Assembly (NCBI GenBank): GCA_902826775.1
Contig: CADEHE010000007.1
Coordinates: forward strand, 1-64,000
From: an uncultured Pseudomonadota bacterium
Lineage (GTDB): Bacteria; Pseudomonadota; Gammaproteobacteria; Burkholderiales; JALYOK01
Length of the DNA stretch: 64,000 nt
Direction: 5' to 3'
The notes below the pieces were generated by a model that saw only the letters and a program-made list of their open reading frames with translations, did no database searches and was not told the DNA's origin. Shown piece by piece: positions 1 through 8,254 of this stretch; positions within the stretch are counted from its first letter, which is position 1, and each line of letters opens with the position of its first letter. Position numbers and translations under genes: made by a program.

Positions 1-796
1 CCGATGCCAACACTTGAGTCGGCCCGCGGGTGCGCATCTGGCGCGGGTACAGCGGGCCCCAACTACCGATACAGGCGTCGGCACCGATCAAGCTGCCGAG
101 AGGACTGTTTACGCGCCCACCCAACGTCGCCACCCCGTTCAGGCCGCAAGTAAACGCGTTCGACTGCAACATGTTGGTGAGCGACACGTCGCGGCAGCCC
201 GTGCGCCAGTGTAGAAAATCAGTTTCGCTGGCGTAGTACATCTCCATCGTGTACCCCGCGCCGAGCGCGCCGCCGATCTGCGAAAATTTGCTCAACCAAC
301 TCGTCACGTTGTTGAGGACCCCGCAAGCCCCACCGCCCCAGTTTCCGATCAGGCTGGAGGTCCCGATGTACGGCGTTTTTGCGTTCTCCGGGCTGCAAGT
401 CATGCACAGCGTGGAGATCTGCAGGTAGCGCCAGGGCATCGAGAAATTGTGCGCTTCGAACGTGTTGTCCATGCCGTCGTGATTGATCTGGCGCACCAGC
501 CCTGGAAGGGTGCTACCCATCGCCGCGACGATGGAACTGAAATCCAGAGTAGCGACCATCGTTTCGCCTGATCGGCGCACCGTCTCGATGAACGCCACCG
601 GCACGTAGTGCGCCACGCGCCACGCACACGGTATGCCGTTACAAGTGCAAAAGCCAACAATCGCGTAGTTGCTGCACTGCGGCGTCCAATTCACGCGCGC
701 CGCTATTTCCCACGGCAGCATCGGGCGCAACTGCGCTGCGGCAGGATGTGCAACGGCCAGGCAGGCCGCAAACATCAAAACGAAAAGCCGTCGCAT
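1..796 (-). CDS. traU: TraU-family conjugation protein (3' part cut by window edge)
   Basis: The reading frame starts at ATG 796 and stays open through position 1, so about 265 residues of the N-terminal part are present. It begins with a clear Sec signal peptide (MRRLFVLMFAACLAVAHPAA) and then shows many paired cysteines, including CSNYAIVGFCTCNGIPC and CMTCSP, as in the periplasmic, disulfide-rich TraU proteins. These help assemble the mating pore in F-like and integrative-element type IV secretion systems. The closest group by appearance is the TraU variant of integrating conjugative elements. Translation is continuous with no frameshift. It is the only transfer-pore gene visible, so the rest of the tra region should lie to the left of the window. 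Confidence 0.8.
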   Translation of the reverse strand, partial: MRRLFVLMFAACLAVAHPAAAQLRPMLPWEIAARVNWTPQCSNYAIVGFCTCNGIPCAWRVAHYVPVAFIETVRRSGETMVATLDFSSIVAAMGSTLPGLVRQINHDGMDNTFEAHNFSMPWRYLQISTLCMTCSPENAKTPYIGTSSLIGNWGGGACGVLNNVTSWLSKFSQIGGALGAGYTMEMYYASETDFLHWRTGCRDVSLTNMLQSNAFTCGLNGVATLGGRVNSPLGSLIGADACIGSWGPLYPRQMRTRGPTQVLAS

Positions 797-956
797 TGCG
801 TCTCCAAGTTCTAAGGGCGAGGGATAGGCCGTCACTGCAAGTAGAGGACCTCGGAGTCGCACCATGCGAAACTCTTCAAGGATGCAGGGCCAGTTCTATC
901 CCTCAACAACCCTTTCGCATGCTGTGACGCGAAAAGCGGCCTTTTTGCCCACAGCG

Positions 957-985
957 GACAAAAAAAGCCGCCTCGCGGGCGGCTT
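957..985 (-). terminator. Rho-independent terminator after primase gene
   Basis: An 8-bp stem (AAGCCGCC / GGCGGCTT) with a TCGCG loop is followed on the minus strand by a run of T (A at 961-966 on plus). It lies just past the primase stop codon and separates it from traU. Confidence 0.85.
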
Positions 986-998
986 GAATTTGCATTAC

Positions 999-2105
999 CT
1001 AATCCAATCCAATAGTTGCTGTTGGAACGCGACCTCTGGCCTTGAGTAGCTCGTTCATGTCCCCGCGCGCCGGGCTTGCTGGTATGGGCTCCAAACCGAT
1101 CTCGGAAACGTAGTCCGCGAGGATGCCCGCCCAAGTTTGGCCTGGGTTGTCTTTTGCATCCAGATCGTTGTCTAGTCCGATATGCAAGCGCTTAACCCCC
1201 GTTTGTTGCAGTTTCGGGAACCAAGCGGGGTCCCAGTGGCTGCAACCGGCCAGACCCAGAATATGGCCCGAGTACCCCAGCGCCGCAGTAGAGAGCAGGT
1301 CAATGAAGCCCTCCACCACGATCGCCTGGGCCGGATCGCGGCCTTTCCAAAACCACGGGTAAGCGCTTGAGCCGCGCTGCAATGACTTCTTCTCGTCCTC
1401 GCGAGGTGCACGTGCCAAGCGAAACTCGGCGGCGGTCATGCCCGGAAAGAAAAACACCAGCGGGCGTCGAGCGATCCATGGACTGCCGTACTTGGTGCGG
1501 TCCCACAGCCCCGCCTGCTCCAGCAGCTCGTCACCGACTTGCTCGCGCAGCAGCGCGCTCGCGCGCTCCCACGAGCATGGCAGGAAACCGAGCAAGCGCC
1601 GCCGCTGAGCCTCCCGGACGATCGACTCGGGCAACTTCCGCTCGTTGCAGAGATATGCAAGACAGCCGCGTTCGTTGCTACAGCGATCACTCGCGGTTCG
1701 AATGCGCTGCAGCGCCGCTAACAGCGCCCGCCTTTGCTCCGCTTCGCGCTCGATCGCTAGCGGATCTGGCAGCGCACGAGGTCGGAACACGTACTCGGCC
1801 TCGCCGAGCAGCGCCAGCGCCGCCTGTTTCGGCGTGTCGCATGCCCACACCAGCATGGCCGCATCAATGATGCTGCCATGCGTGCCGCAACGCCAACAGC
1901 GGAAGTAGTGATCATCGATCACCATGAGCCGTTCGCTGTGACGGTTTTCTACAGCCCGGCACTCGCTGTTCGGGCAAACCGAGTAGCGCGCAAAGCGCCC
2001 GCGCTGCTTCGGCTTGATACCTAGTTCGCGATCCAGAAAGTCAATCAGAGACAGCGCTTTCGCACGCTCAAACAAGTCAGTCCCAGGGTACATCGGGGCC
2101 CCCAT
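999..2105 (-). CDS. DnaG-like DNA primase (zinc ribbon plus Toprim)
   Basis: This 368-residue protein should make RNA primers for plasmid lagging-strand or transfer replication. An N-terminal zinc ribbon has cysteines at about 44, 49, 70 and 73 (CPNSEC...CWRCG). A Toprim domain follows, with the glutamate in VVEGFIDLL and the DxD-type motif in IGLDNDLD. It is much shorter than chromosomal DnaG (about 600) and has no obvious helicase-binding tail, as is usual for phage and plasmid primases. The start is set by a strong AGGAGG before ATG 2105, and the gene overlaps the upstream SSB-like gene by 29 nt, so the two are translationally coupled. A terminator follows directly. Confidence 0.85.
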   Translation of the reverse strand: MGAPMYPGTDLFERAKALSLIDFLDRELGIKPKQRGRFARYSVCPNSECRAVENRHSERLMVIDDHYFRCWRCGTHGSIIDAAMLVWACDTPKQAALALLGEAEYVFRPRALPDPLAIEREAEQRRALLAALQRIRTASDRCSNERGCLAYLCNERKLPESIVREAQRRRLLGFLPCSWERASALLREQVGDELLEQAGLWDRTKYGSPWIARRPLVFFFPGMTAAEFRLARAPREDEKKSLQRGSSAYPWFWKGRDPAQAIVVEGFIDLLSTAALGYSGHILGLAGCSHWDPAWFPKLQQTGVKRLHIGLDNDLDAKDNPGQTWAGILADYVSEIGLEPIPASPARGDMNELLKARGRVPTATIGLD

Positions 2106-2490
2106 GGCTCGCCTCCTCTGCTTGAGTTCGTTGGAAGTTCAATGCGCCTCGAACCGTTGGCGGCACCAACGGCGGCGGCCGCGGTGCCGGCATTGCGGGA
2201 GCAGCTGGCTGCTGCCGCTCATCTTGCACTTGCGTCACGATTTGTGCGTGATAAACCGAACGAAGGATTTCGCCTCCGCCCGAGGTATGCACCAGTGCAC
2301 CACCGATCATGACGGGCTCGGTTACTAGGCGCCCCTGTGTCTCCACATAGCTGCCGACGCTCACCGTACCGCTGTACTTTACGAGAACGGTCTGCGTGTC
2401 GGGCTCGCAGGTACGCAGCAAAAACCAAACGCTACTCGGAAGTTGATGTAGAACCTGAATCACGCGACCGGACAAAACGCAGATGTTCAT
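2077..2490 (-). CDS. SSB-like OB-fold protein
   Basis: 137 residues starting MNICVLSGRV, a pattern typical of the first strand of single-stranded-DNA-binding OB folds (compare MN-V-L-GRL in SSB). The middle alternates hydrophobic strands (VLVKYSGTVSVGSYVETQGRL). A proline-rich linker leads to an acidic, tryptophan-containing tip (GGPDVPWD) that resembles the SSB tail used to recruit partner enzymes. The ATG at 2490 overlaps the TGA of the upstream gene (ATGA), and its own 3' end overlaps the primase start. A role in handing single strands to the primase is an inference. A canonical SSB is encoded separately at 26799-27206. Confidence 0.55.
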   Translation of the reverse strand: MNICVLSGRVIQVLHQLPSSVWFLLRTCEPDTQTVLVKYSGTVSVGSYVETQGRLVTEPVMIGGALVHTSGGGEILRSVYHAQIVTQVQDERQQPAAPAMPAPRPPPLVPPTVRGALNFQRTQAEEASHGGPDVPWD

Positions 2491-3737
2491 GCGGTCGCCC
2501 TCCCGGTCAAACGTGTGCGCATCCCGTCGCGCAAGCGCTCCACATCCACACCAACGGCCGCACACAGCCTCGCGATTGACCCGGGCGAGTCATCGCTGTC
2601 GTCGTTGAGCCAGGCGCTTGCGCCGGCGTCACCGTCTCGGACTTCACGCAATCGAGCCATCAGTTGCGCTTCGCTCAAGGTGCTGAGCTGCATCGGATCG
2701 AGCATCGACCAGCCCGCGCTTAAGCAAGCGGCACCGGCAGGCTCGCCCAGTGTCGCGGTGCGCCCAGTCAGAATTACGCACGATGCGACCTCAGAGCCGT
2801 GTGCGCTTGCAGGCATAACCGCCAAGTGCGTGCCGTCGAAACTACTCTGCCCGAGCGTAATGCTTTCAGCCCGCGGCACCGGTTGCAGCGCTCTTAAAAG
2901 AGCATCTATCTTCACCGTCGTACCGTGCAAGCGTGCGTTGACTGCGCTCGCGCTCAATTGCATCGAGCCTGCGGCGCTTGTTAGCGTGATCGCGTCGCGC
3001 TGTACGCTGAGCACGGCGTCGCAGCTTCCAGACGCGCGCAAGCAACTAAGCGCGCGCAACAGCCCGCTTCGCGCGATGGTGGCCCAACCTTCGCAGATGC
3101 GCAGTTGGCGGGTGGCGCGATACAGCGTGTTCGGGATGGCGCTGTCGACGCCGAGCACCTCGCCGGCGAGCTGCTCGTTCTTGACGAGCAAACCACGCGA
3201 ACCGAGCATCGCATTCGTGATGTTGCGGCGATTCCATAACAGGCAGAGGCGCCGACAGTCGTCCGCCGACACGATCAGCCGATACGGCAGCGCGCGCGGT
3301 AGCACACCGATGAAGAGGCCCTCGCCGTCCGTCGCAAACACGCGACGCTCGGCGCAGTAAACGAAACGATACGCCGCCTCTACGTCGGGCGCGCCCACGA
3401 CTCGCCGCGCTTCATCCATCCTGCTAAGCAACGTGCGGAAGAACGGTATTTCAAGAACGCGGTGGTCGCGAACCTTGATGTCAAGGTTCGCTGCGCTGGA
3501 GCGCACGCACTCAAGCCAGGCGCGAAATCGCCCTCCTTGTGCCAGAACGCGCGCGGCACGCAGACTAAAGTGAGTCGCGCCAAAATGTAGCGCTGCAACG
3601 AACTCTCGTCGATCGACTTCAACGGGTGGCAAGGATTGCAAGCCTTGCATGCTCCGTGCAGTTGTCAGCGAGCCGCTGTTGAAAACGACACGACCGCGCC
3701 CAATGTAGCAGCGCGGCGTAACCAATCTTGATTTCAC
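2487..3737 (-). CDS. Unrecognised protein with sliding-clamp-like C-terminal pattern
   Basis: 416 residues with a GTG start at 3737 chosen for its near-perfect Shine-Dalgarno (GGAGGTGAT, 5 nt upstream). Residues roughly 220-330 alternate strands in the manner of beta-clamp domains (AVLSVQRDAITLTS, then VKIDALLRAL and ESITLG, then LAVMPAS at the position where clamps end in VMPMR-like strands). The last 80 residues (ELRDGDAGASAWLNDD region) are extra. I see this only by pattern; it may be a divergent clamp or an unrelated beta-rich protein. The neighbours (OB-fold protein, primase) support a replication role. A clear clamp gene lies at 23688-24767. Confidence 0.4.
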   Translation of the reverse strand: MKSRLVTPRCYIGRGRVVFNSGSLTTARSMQGLQSLPPVEVDRREFVAALHFGATHFSLRAARVLAQGGRFRAWLECVRSSAANLDIKVRDHRVLEIPFFRTLLSRMDEARRVVGAPDVEAAYRFVYCAERRVFATDGEGLFIGVLPRALPYRLIVSADDCRRLCLLWNRRNITNAMLGSRGLLVKNEQLAGEVLGVDSAIPNTLYRATRQLRICEGWATIARSGLLRALSCLRASGSCDAVLSVQRDAITLTSAAGSMQLSASAVNARLHGTTVKIDALLRALQPVPRAESITLGQSSFDGTHLAVMPASAHGSEVASCVILTGRTATLGEPAGAACLSAGWSMLDPMQLSTLSEAQLMARLREVRDGDAGASAWLNDDSDDSPGSIARLCAAVGVDVERLRDGMRTRLTGRATA

Positions 3738-3806
3738 GATGTATCACCTCCTTTTTTCTCCGAGGTTTGGTTCGGTTGACGCTATGCGTCCCGCCGAAGT
3801 GTGGTT

Positions 3807-3832
3807 AAAAAAAAAGGCAGCCGTGGCTGCCT
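3807..3832 (-). terminator. Rho-independent terminator
   Basis: 8-bp stem AGGCAGCC / GGCTGCCT with a 2-nt loop followed on the minus strand by about nine T. It ends the 4840-3851 gene set; some read-through into the clamp-like gene is likely because little promoter space remains before 3737. Confidence 0.85.
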
Positions 3833-3850
3833 TCACTGTGCAACTTTCTT

Positions 3851-4369
3851 TTATTGCTCGTATGGCGCGAGCGGAAGTGCGGTATCGATTCCGACGGTGC
3901 TGCCCGTCTCCGGTAGGACTCGTTGCGCGGCCAACGCTACGGGTTCTACCACTGACTCCGCCGGCGAAGTGCGTCTGGAACGACGCGGTTTGCGCACGGT
4001 TGTGCGTTTGGAGGTTGTGCCAGCAGTCAAACCCGTGACACCGGCTCTTCCACCTAGTCTCAGCCACGTGGGCTGCTCGTAGGAGGAATAGTCGGGTGGA
4101 GGTTGGCACGCAATCTTGAAACTGGCATAGCGTCGACGTAAGGAGTCGCGCGCGAGCGCGCCGTCTGCGCATATGCCGGCAAGGCGTACTTCGTGCTGGG
4201 CGAAGATTTCTGCATGCTCGGTCTTGCGTCTTTCCTGAACCTTCTGTTGCAGCTCCTTCCGTGCCAGCGCTCGGCGGGTAGAGGTCCTTTTCGACCACCG
4301 CCAGACGAGCCCAACCACGAGAAGAATCGGGACTACAAACTGAGACAGGTAGATTGAGAGGGGAGTCAT
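3851..4369 (-). CDS. Small membrane-anchored hypothetical protein
   Basis: 172 residues. One N-terminal membrane segment (about residues 9-24, FVVPILLVVGLVW) is followed by a strongly basic, helical stretch (ARKELQQKVQERRKTEHAEI) that could form a short coiled coil, then a basic, low-complexity tail. It is predicted as an inner-membrane protein with a cytoplasmic tail. I do not recognise a family. It is the last gene before a terminator in an operon whose leader carries the shared stem-loop/GTATACC element. Confidence 0.55.
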   Translation of the reverse strand: MTPLSIYLSQFVVPILLVVGLVWRWSKRTSTRRALARKELQQKVQERRKTEHAEIFAQHEVRLAGICADGALARDSLRRRYASFKIACQPPPDYSSYEQPTWLRLGGRAGVTGLTAGTTSKRTTVRKPRRSRRTSPAESVVEPVALAAQRVLPETGSTVGIDTALPLAPYEQ

Positions 4370-4378
4370 GGCGCGAAC

Positions 4379-4627
4379 TCACTCGGTTGTGCGCGCGCTG
4401 GGTAAAGCGAAGACGTCAGCTAGCTGACGTTTCGCGAGCACCCGGCGCACACGCTTGAGCGTGCGAGTACCGAGATCGCCAAGAGATCCCTTGTTGATGC
4501 CAGTCAGCAGGTTTTCCTCAATGGCGCGCAAGCGCGCAACGTCGGCATCCTGCAAGACACGGCCGATAAGACCAGCAGTGGTTGTTTCCCCACGAGGTGC
4601 AAGCGAAGAACGCAAATGGGAGTTCAT
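4379..4627 (-). CDS. Hypothetical small protein
   Basis: 82 residues, helical, with a C-terminal basic segment (TRTLKRVRRVLAKRQLADV). No family recognised. It lies 9 nt upstream of the membrane-protein gene and 12 nt downstream of the 66-residue gene, so the three are almost certainly one transcript. The basic helix would suit nucleic-acid or protein binding, but nothing more can be said. Confidence 0.55.
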   Translation of the reverse strand: MNSHLRSSLAPRGETTTAGLIGRVLQDADVARLRAIEENLLTGINKGSLGDLGTRTLKRVRRVLAKRQLADVFALPSARTTE

Positions 4628-4639
4628 ATCGAGCCTCCA

Positions 4640-4840
4640 TCAGCGAGAGCGCCGGCGCGCAGGTAGGGGATAGCCCTTAGATTTCAGTTCGCCGCGTACT
4701 TGATTGCGGATCCGAAAATCCACAAGACGCGCACGGGTTAGGGTTTCGACCTCATCTGCAAACTTGATTGCCGTGTGTGCGTCCACACAGTAGCGAGCTT
4801 GCGCAACGAGACATTTTTGGGTGCTGTAGTCCAAACGCAT
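4640..4840 (-). CDS. Hypothetical small basic protein, first gene of operon
   Basis: 66 residues (MRLDYSTQKCLVAQARY...). The start is set by AAAGGAG 7 nt before ATG 4840; a longer in-frame extension to 4936 has no ribosome site. The C-terminus is very basic (LPARRRSR). Family not recognised. It is the first gene behind the promoter at 5094-5123 and the leader element at 5025-5054. Confidence 0.55.
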   Translation of the reverse strand: MRLDYSTQKCLVAQARYCVDAHTAIKFADEVETLTRARLVDFRIRNQVRGELKSKGYPLPARRRSR

Positions 4841-5024
4841 GGTGCGACTCCTTTCGTGCTGGTTGAGAAACCCAGCGCGAAGAAGCCACCATGCCCAGGG
4901 TACGGGAGGTAGATTCCCGTACTGGGGGGTAAACAATGGACAAGGCGAAGACGCGCAGCAAAGCTACGGCCTAACGCCAAACAAAGCCAAAGGTATGGGC
5001 CGCGCTAAGGCGGTCCAAGGGGGT

Positions 5025-5054
5025 AGGTATACAAGTCGTCGGACGCCACCCGAC
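5025..5054 (-). promoter_or_regulatory. Leader element copy 1 (stem-loop plus GTATACCT)
   Basis: On the minus strand: GTCGG - 7-nt loop - CCGAC, then GACTTGTATACCT. It is the most divergent of five copies (the others have GAC-A/T-CGTATACC). It starts about 40 nt after the -10 of the operon promoter and about 185 nt before the first ATG. Confidence 0.65.
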
Positions 5055-5093
5055 AGTTTCTAGAGCAAGAGCACTAGCGGCAAAGGAGCTTGT

Positions 5094-5123
5094 ATCCTAA
5101 TCCAGCGTTCTCGCCGTTGTCAA
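5094..5123 (-). promoter_or_regulatory. Sigma-70 promoter of the 4840 operon
   Basis: Minus-strand -35 TTGACA at 5118-5123, 18-nt spacer, -10 TAGGAT at 5094-5099. It lies just beyond the terminator of the PRTRC operon and points toward the leader element. Confidence 0.6.
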
Positions 5124-5174
5124 ATCGCTCGGCCCCGACTGTTATCCGCCGCCTCGGTTGGACACAACACAGGC

Positions 5175-5200
5175 AAAAAAAACCCGGCCATGGGCCGGGT
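5175..5200 (-). terminator. Rho-independent terminator of the PRTRC operon
   Basis: Stem ACCCGGCC / GGCCGGGT with an ATG loop and a T run on the minus strand, 8 nt after the ThiF stop codon. Confidence 0.9.
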
Positions 5201-5207
5201 GGGGAAA

Positions 5208-6065
5208 TCAAACCGTTCTTCTTGTATCGTCCGCCGGGTGTCGAGCAGGCGGTCTTCGCGGGCGCCGCACACCGAAACGTCGCCACGCCTCGCGATCCAC
5301 CGGCAGCGTGCGCACCTGTTGACGCGCAAGATCGACAAACACCGCGCTGTAGTCTAGGCCGCCTTCACGAAAAAGTTGCCAGAGCATTTGCATCGCATGC
5401 GTAACTACCGCCTGGTTGATGAACAACGCTTGGCGCTCGAGCGCTTCCGCGAGTCCGCACGACGGCCCGGCGTCGCCATCGCCTGCGCCCGCTTCCAACA
5501 AGCTCGGATAGAGTTCGGGTGCGGTCGGCAGGCGGCAATACCAGTCCTTCTCGTATCGCCGCTTGGCTTCCCCCAAAATCACTTGTCCGTCCGACGTACG
5601 ATTGCCCATGTCCAGCCAATATACAACGTCACTTTCTTGGCTCGCCACCTGAAGCGCGCGGCGCGCGGCGGCGTTATCAACGCAACCGATGAGCAGTGTG
5701 CAGCGTGATCCCTCCCGCGCACTGTCGAATGGTTCGGGGCAAGCGCGCCACGCCAATCCAAACGCTTGGTTGACACGATGCACCAGAACATCGCATTTGT
5801 ACTTGCCGATGTCCGCCTCGTAAAACAGTTGGCGCCCCACATTGGCTTCGCTGACTCGGTCTGGATCAAACGCTACACAATCCAGGCCGCCGGGGTGCCC
5901 GAGCGCGCGTATAGCCCGATCGAGCCGCGCCAGCGCCGTGAGGGCTTGGCTGCCGTTTCCGCCAACGCCGACCAGACATACCTTAACCCGATTTCGCAGT
6001 AGAGGGGCTCGCGTGTGGTGCCGCATCGGCGCGCTCGTGCAACCCCTGCGCAGACGCGTTTTCAT
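5208..6065 (-). CDS. PRTRC system ThiF (E1-like) protein
   Basis: 285 residues. The nucleotide-binding loop VGVGGNGSQ (about residues 32-40) and the following AFDPDRVSEANVGRQ match the ThiF/MoeB/E1 superfamily, which adenylates the C-terminus of small carrier proteins or related substrates. The LIGCVDNAAAR motif also fits. ATG 6065 overlaps the TGA of protein B (ATGA) and is preferred to the longer form from 6179. No ubiquitin-like carrier and no JAB/MPN protein (PRTRC A) is visible next to it, so its substrate is unknown. It is the last gene of the cassette and is followed by a terminator. Confidence 0.85.
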   Translation of the reverse strand: MKTRLRRGCTSAPMRHHTRAPLLRNRVKVCLVGVGGNGSQALTALARLDRAIRALGHPGGLDCVAFDPDRVSEANVGRQLFYEADIGKYKCDVLVHRVNQAFGLAWRACPEPFDSAREGSRCTLLIGCVDNAAARRALQVASQESDVVYWLDMGNRTSDGQVILGEAKRRYEKDWYCRLPTAPELYPSLLEAGAGDGDAGPSCGLAEALERQALFINQAVVTHAMQMLWQLFREGGLDYSAVFVDLARQQVRTLPVDREAWRRFGVRRPRRPPARHPADDTRRTV

Positions 6066-6811
6066 GTCACGCCCTCCCTGCTCAATACTTGCTGCAACCA
6101 CTGCTGCAGCGTCGCGCCGGTGCCGGTCAAGCATGCGTCTGGAAAGCGCTTCAGTCTCCCGGATAGAAGATGCCTCCAAAGTGCAGTCGAGCCTCCGCGA
6201 TACTTCACAAGGTTGCCTTGCACGTTAGCGTGCGTATTGCGGCTCTCAAAAAATGCCGCTTCGTACGCATCCAAGAGATCGACGCGAGGTTGTTTGGGAA
6301 ACGGAGCGTTGCCCTGACATACCCAACCACGAGGGTCAACGTTCCAGTAAGGCGATAAGAACAGCGGTGTTGTTGCGCGCGGACGCTCTGAACCTTGCAG
6401 TGCCATCACCCACACGCGACTCTCTGTCGCCGCGAACACCAGTCCTGGCTGCGGCACAACGCCTGCACGCTCACCCACAGCGCTCTCGGCGGCAAAGAAT
6501 ATGGCGCGCGATGCCGGCGGGCACCACCATGCGACGTAGCGACGGTCGTGTGCGAGCACGCGCTCAGGCAATACCGTTATGTCCTCGGTAGCGCCCGCTA
6601 AACGCGAAAACAACGCGCGTAGCGAATCCGTGTCCAACGCCGCGCCCGGAGATAAACGTACCGCCTGTTCGCTTTTCTCCAGCTGATGCACAGTCGCGTA
6701 CGCGAGATCCTTACGTGAGTTACCCCGGTAACCCCAGGGCGGGCCATACAACACGATCACGCTTTCCGGATGGAGCTCGGCTCTCTCGGTGGCATCACGA
6801 AACTCGATCAT
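6062..6811 (-). CDS. PRTRC system protein B
   Basis: 249 residues from ATG 6811, which has AGAGGAG upstream and overlaps the end of protein F by 17 nt. The family signature is visible in the middle: VVPQPGLVFAATESRVWVMAL, RPRATTPLFLSPYWNVDPRG and VCQGNAPFP, followed by a helix with the aromatic AAFFESRNTH. Biochemical function is unknown; the family is defined by its constant company with a ParB-like protein and a ThiF protein on plasmids. The tight overlaps on both sides suggest balanced production of F, B and ThiF. Confidence 0.8.
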   Translation of the reverse strand: MIEFRDATERAELHPESVIVLYGPPWGYRGNSRKDLAYATVHQLEKSEQAVRLSPGAALDTDSLRALFSRLAGATEDITVLPERVLAHDRRYVAWWCPPASRAIFFAAESAVGERAGVVPQPGLVFAATESRVWVMALQGSERPRATTPLFLSPYWNVDPRGWVCQGNAPFPKQPRVDLLDAYEAAFFESRNTHANVQGNLVKYRGGSTALWRHLLSGRLKRFPDACLTGTGATLQQWLQQVLSREGVT

Positions 6812-7919
6812 GTGACGGCTCCTCTTCCGCAACCGCTACGAGTGAGATCAAGCGATCGAGCGCCGCGACGAGCTGAAGCCCGCGGCTCATGCGTCCGAAA
6901 AACGCCTCCAAGGCCGGTGCGTCGTCGGCAACCCACTCTGCGCCGTGGTGTTCGCTGTACTCGCCACCGCTTTCCATCAGCTCACGGAAGCTTTCGTCGT
7001 AGATCCAAATCGTATGATCCGCGCGATTCCAGCGTAACGCGCACCCGATGTTGAGAGTGTGTTCCTCGATGCGCTGCTCGCGCAGCAATGCGTCGCCTCG
7101 CGCCAAGTGCCGATGTACCGCCAGCAGCGCGCTGCACACCGCCTGCTCGAAGCTGGAGGCAGTCAGCGAGAATCGCTCGATCACGGGAACCGGCAGCCAT
7201 TCAGTATCGAGGGCCCACGCCGGTACTGCTTTCTCGACATCGCGGCGGCGGAACAGCTCGCTTTGCGCGATATCTTCTTCACTCATCCCTTCGCTCCGCC
7301 ACATTTCGATGACTTCCGTTTCGTCATCCGCCCCCATCCAAAACGTGTCCGAGGCAAGCTGCAGCGACCACTCAGGCGTCAACACGTGCACGCAGCTGAG
7401 GCTAGCCCGCATGATCGCGTCCAGCACCGCCCGTCCCAGACCTTGCAACGCGGCTTCCAGGCGCCCGACTTGACTCTCCAATGTGTAGACGGTTGGTTGG
7501 GCTGGACCTACTTGAAACAGGTAGTGCGGGCGATCGTCGCCAGCCTGATGGTTCAGCTCGTAGGGTAGGCTAGCGGACGAGACTTCGTCGTAGCGCCCGG
7601 CAAATTCCAGATTGAAGCGCAGATAGGTTGGCGAACCCGCGTAGCGGTTTGTGAAACGTTGCAGCGCACGCAGCGCGATAACCTTGGGTTCGTCGCGCTG
7701 GCCCTGCCAATCCTCCGTGGCGAGCATGCCGAGTTCTTCAAGTCGAAGCACCAGATGCGCCCAGTCCACCTGTCGATCGGCGTTGATAACCCGGCCGACA
7801 TGTGCGGGCAGCGCGCCGACTAAGGGAGCACCGGCAGGCACTCCGAAGGCGCGTGCAGGCGCTGCGTGCGCGCGGTGTCGACTGAGCACGCAGCTAGTTT
7901 GCGCAATTCCTGCGCACAT
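6795..7919 (-). CDS. PRTRC system protein F
   Basis: 374 residues from ATG 7919, chosen because AAGGAAGGAGG lies about 8 nt upstream; an alternative start at 8036 overlaps the stop of protein C and would add 39 residues that merely translate this ribosome site. The sequence is mainly helical with acidic patches (SEGMSEEDIAQ, MESGGEYSEHHGAEW), and matches the PRTRC F family in size and position. No catalytic motif is evident. It sits between C and B in the usual order of the cassette. Confidence 0.75.
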   Translation of the reverse strand: MCAGIAQTSCVLSRHRAHAAPARAFGVPAGAPLVGALPAHVGRVINADRQVDWAHLVLRLEELGMLATEDWQGQRDEPKVIALRALQRFTNRYAGSPTYLRFNLEFAGRYDEVSSASLPYELNHQAGDDRPHYLFQVGPAQPTVYTLESQVGRLEAALQGLGRAVLDAIMRASLSCVHVLTPEWSLQLASDTFWMGADDETEVIEMWRSEGMSEEDIAQSELFRRRDVEKAVPAWALDTEWLPVPVIERFSLTASSFEQAVCSALLAVHRHLARGDALLREQRIEEHTLNIGCALRWNRADHTIWIYDESFRELMESGGEYSEHHGAEWVADDAPALEAFFGRMSRGLQLVAALDRLISLVAVAEEEPSHDRVS

Positions 7920-8032
7920 CTTTGAACCTCCTTCCTTTGGTGTTGAGCGCCGGCCACGGTCGTAGCCGCCGCTTCCCAGCGAGTCAGCGCGATGAGATGC
8001 GCGCGCAGCGCGCGCGGTAAATGCGCCATGCA

Positions 8033-8242
8033 TCATCCCTTCGTGCCCACGGCGCGAACGAACTTAAACCGCACGCTCCTGTCGGTGGTTTCTGGACCCT
8101 CTACGAGCGCATTGGTTAGCTCCGAATACGTGGTGCTGTAGAAGGCTCGTACTTGGTCCGGGCTCAAGTGCGCGCCCGGGTCCGGCAGCGTCATGCCGTT
8201 GTAGATGAACAAGCGAGTCAATACTCTTGCTGTAGCAGCCAT
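8033..8242 (-). CDS. PRTRC system protein C
   Basis: 69 residues (RVLTRLFIYNGMTLPDPG...LSPDQVRAFYSTTYSELTNA). The segment LPDP, a short variable stretch, then SPDQVRxFYS-YPEL-like is the family hallmark and resembles the small ubiquitin-like beta-grasp/PRTRC C group. If it is beta-grasp folded it is a candidate substrate of the ThiF protein, but it ends in AVGTKG rather than a double glycine, so this is speculation. Starts at ATG 8242 behind AGGAGGAAG. Confidence 0.75.
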   Translation of the reverse strand: MAATARVLTRLFIYNGMTLPDPGAHLSPDQVRAFYSTTYSELTNALVEGPETTDRSVRFKFVRAVGTKG

Positions 8243-8254
8243 CCGGTCTTCCTC

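Larger units (their letters stand above)
4841..5174 (-). other. Non-coding leader region of the 4840-3851 operon
   Basis: No gene is supported here. Going down the minus strand it holds a TTGACA/TAGGAT promoter, the stem-loop/GTATACC element and a second inverted repeat at 4894-4926 (CCCA-GG-GTACGGG ... CCCGTAC-TGGG) that could fold in the same transcript. The long leader, about 250 nt, is unusual for such a short first gene. Confidence 0.6.

Noticed and set aside
1367..1870. 167-codon plus-strand frame
   Set aside because: Antisense to the primase gene, with an Arg/Ala/Pro-rich translation.
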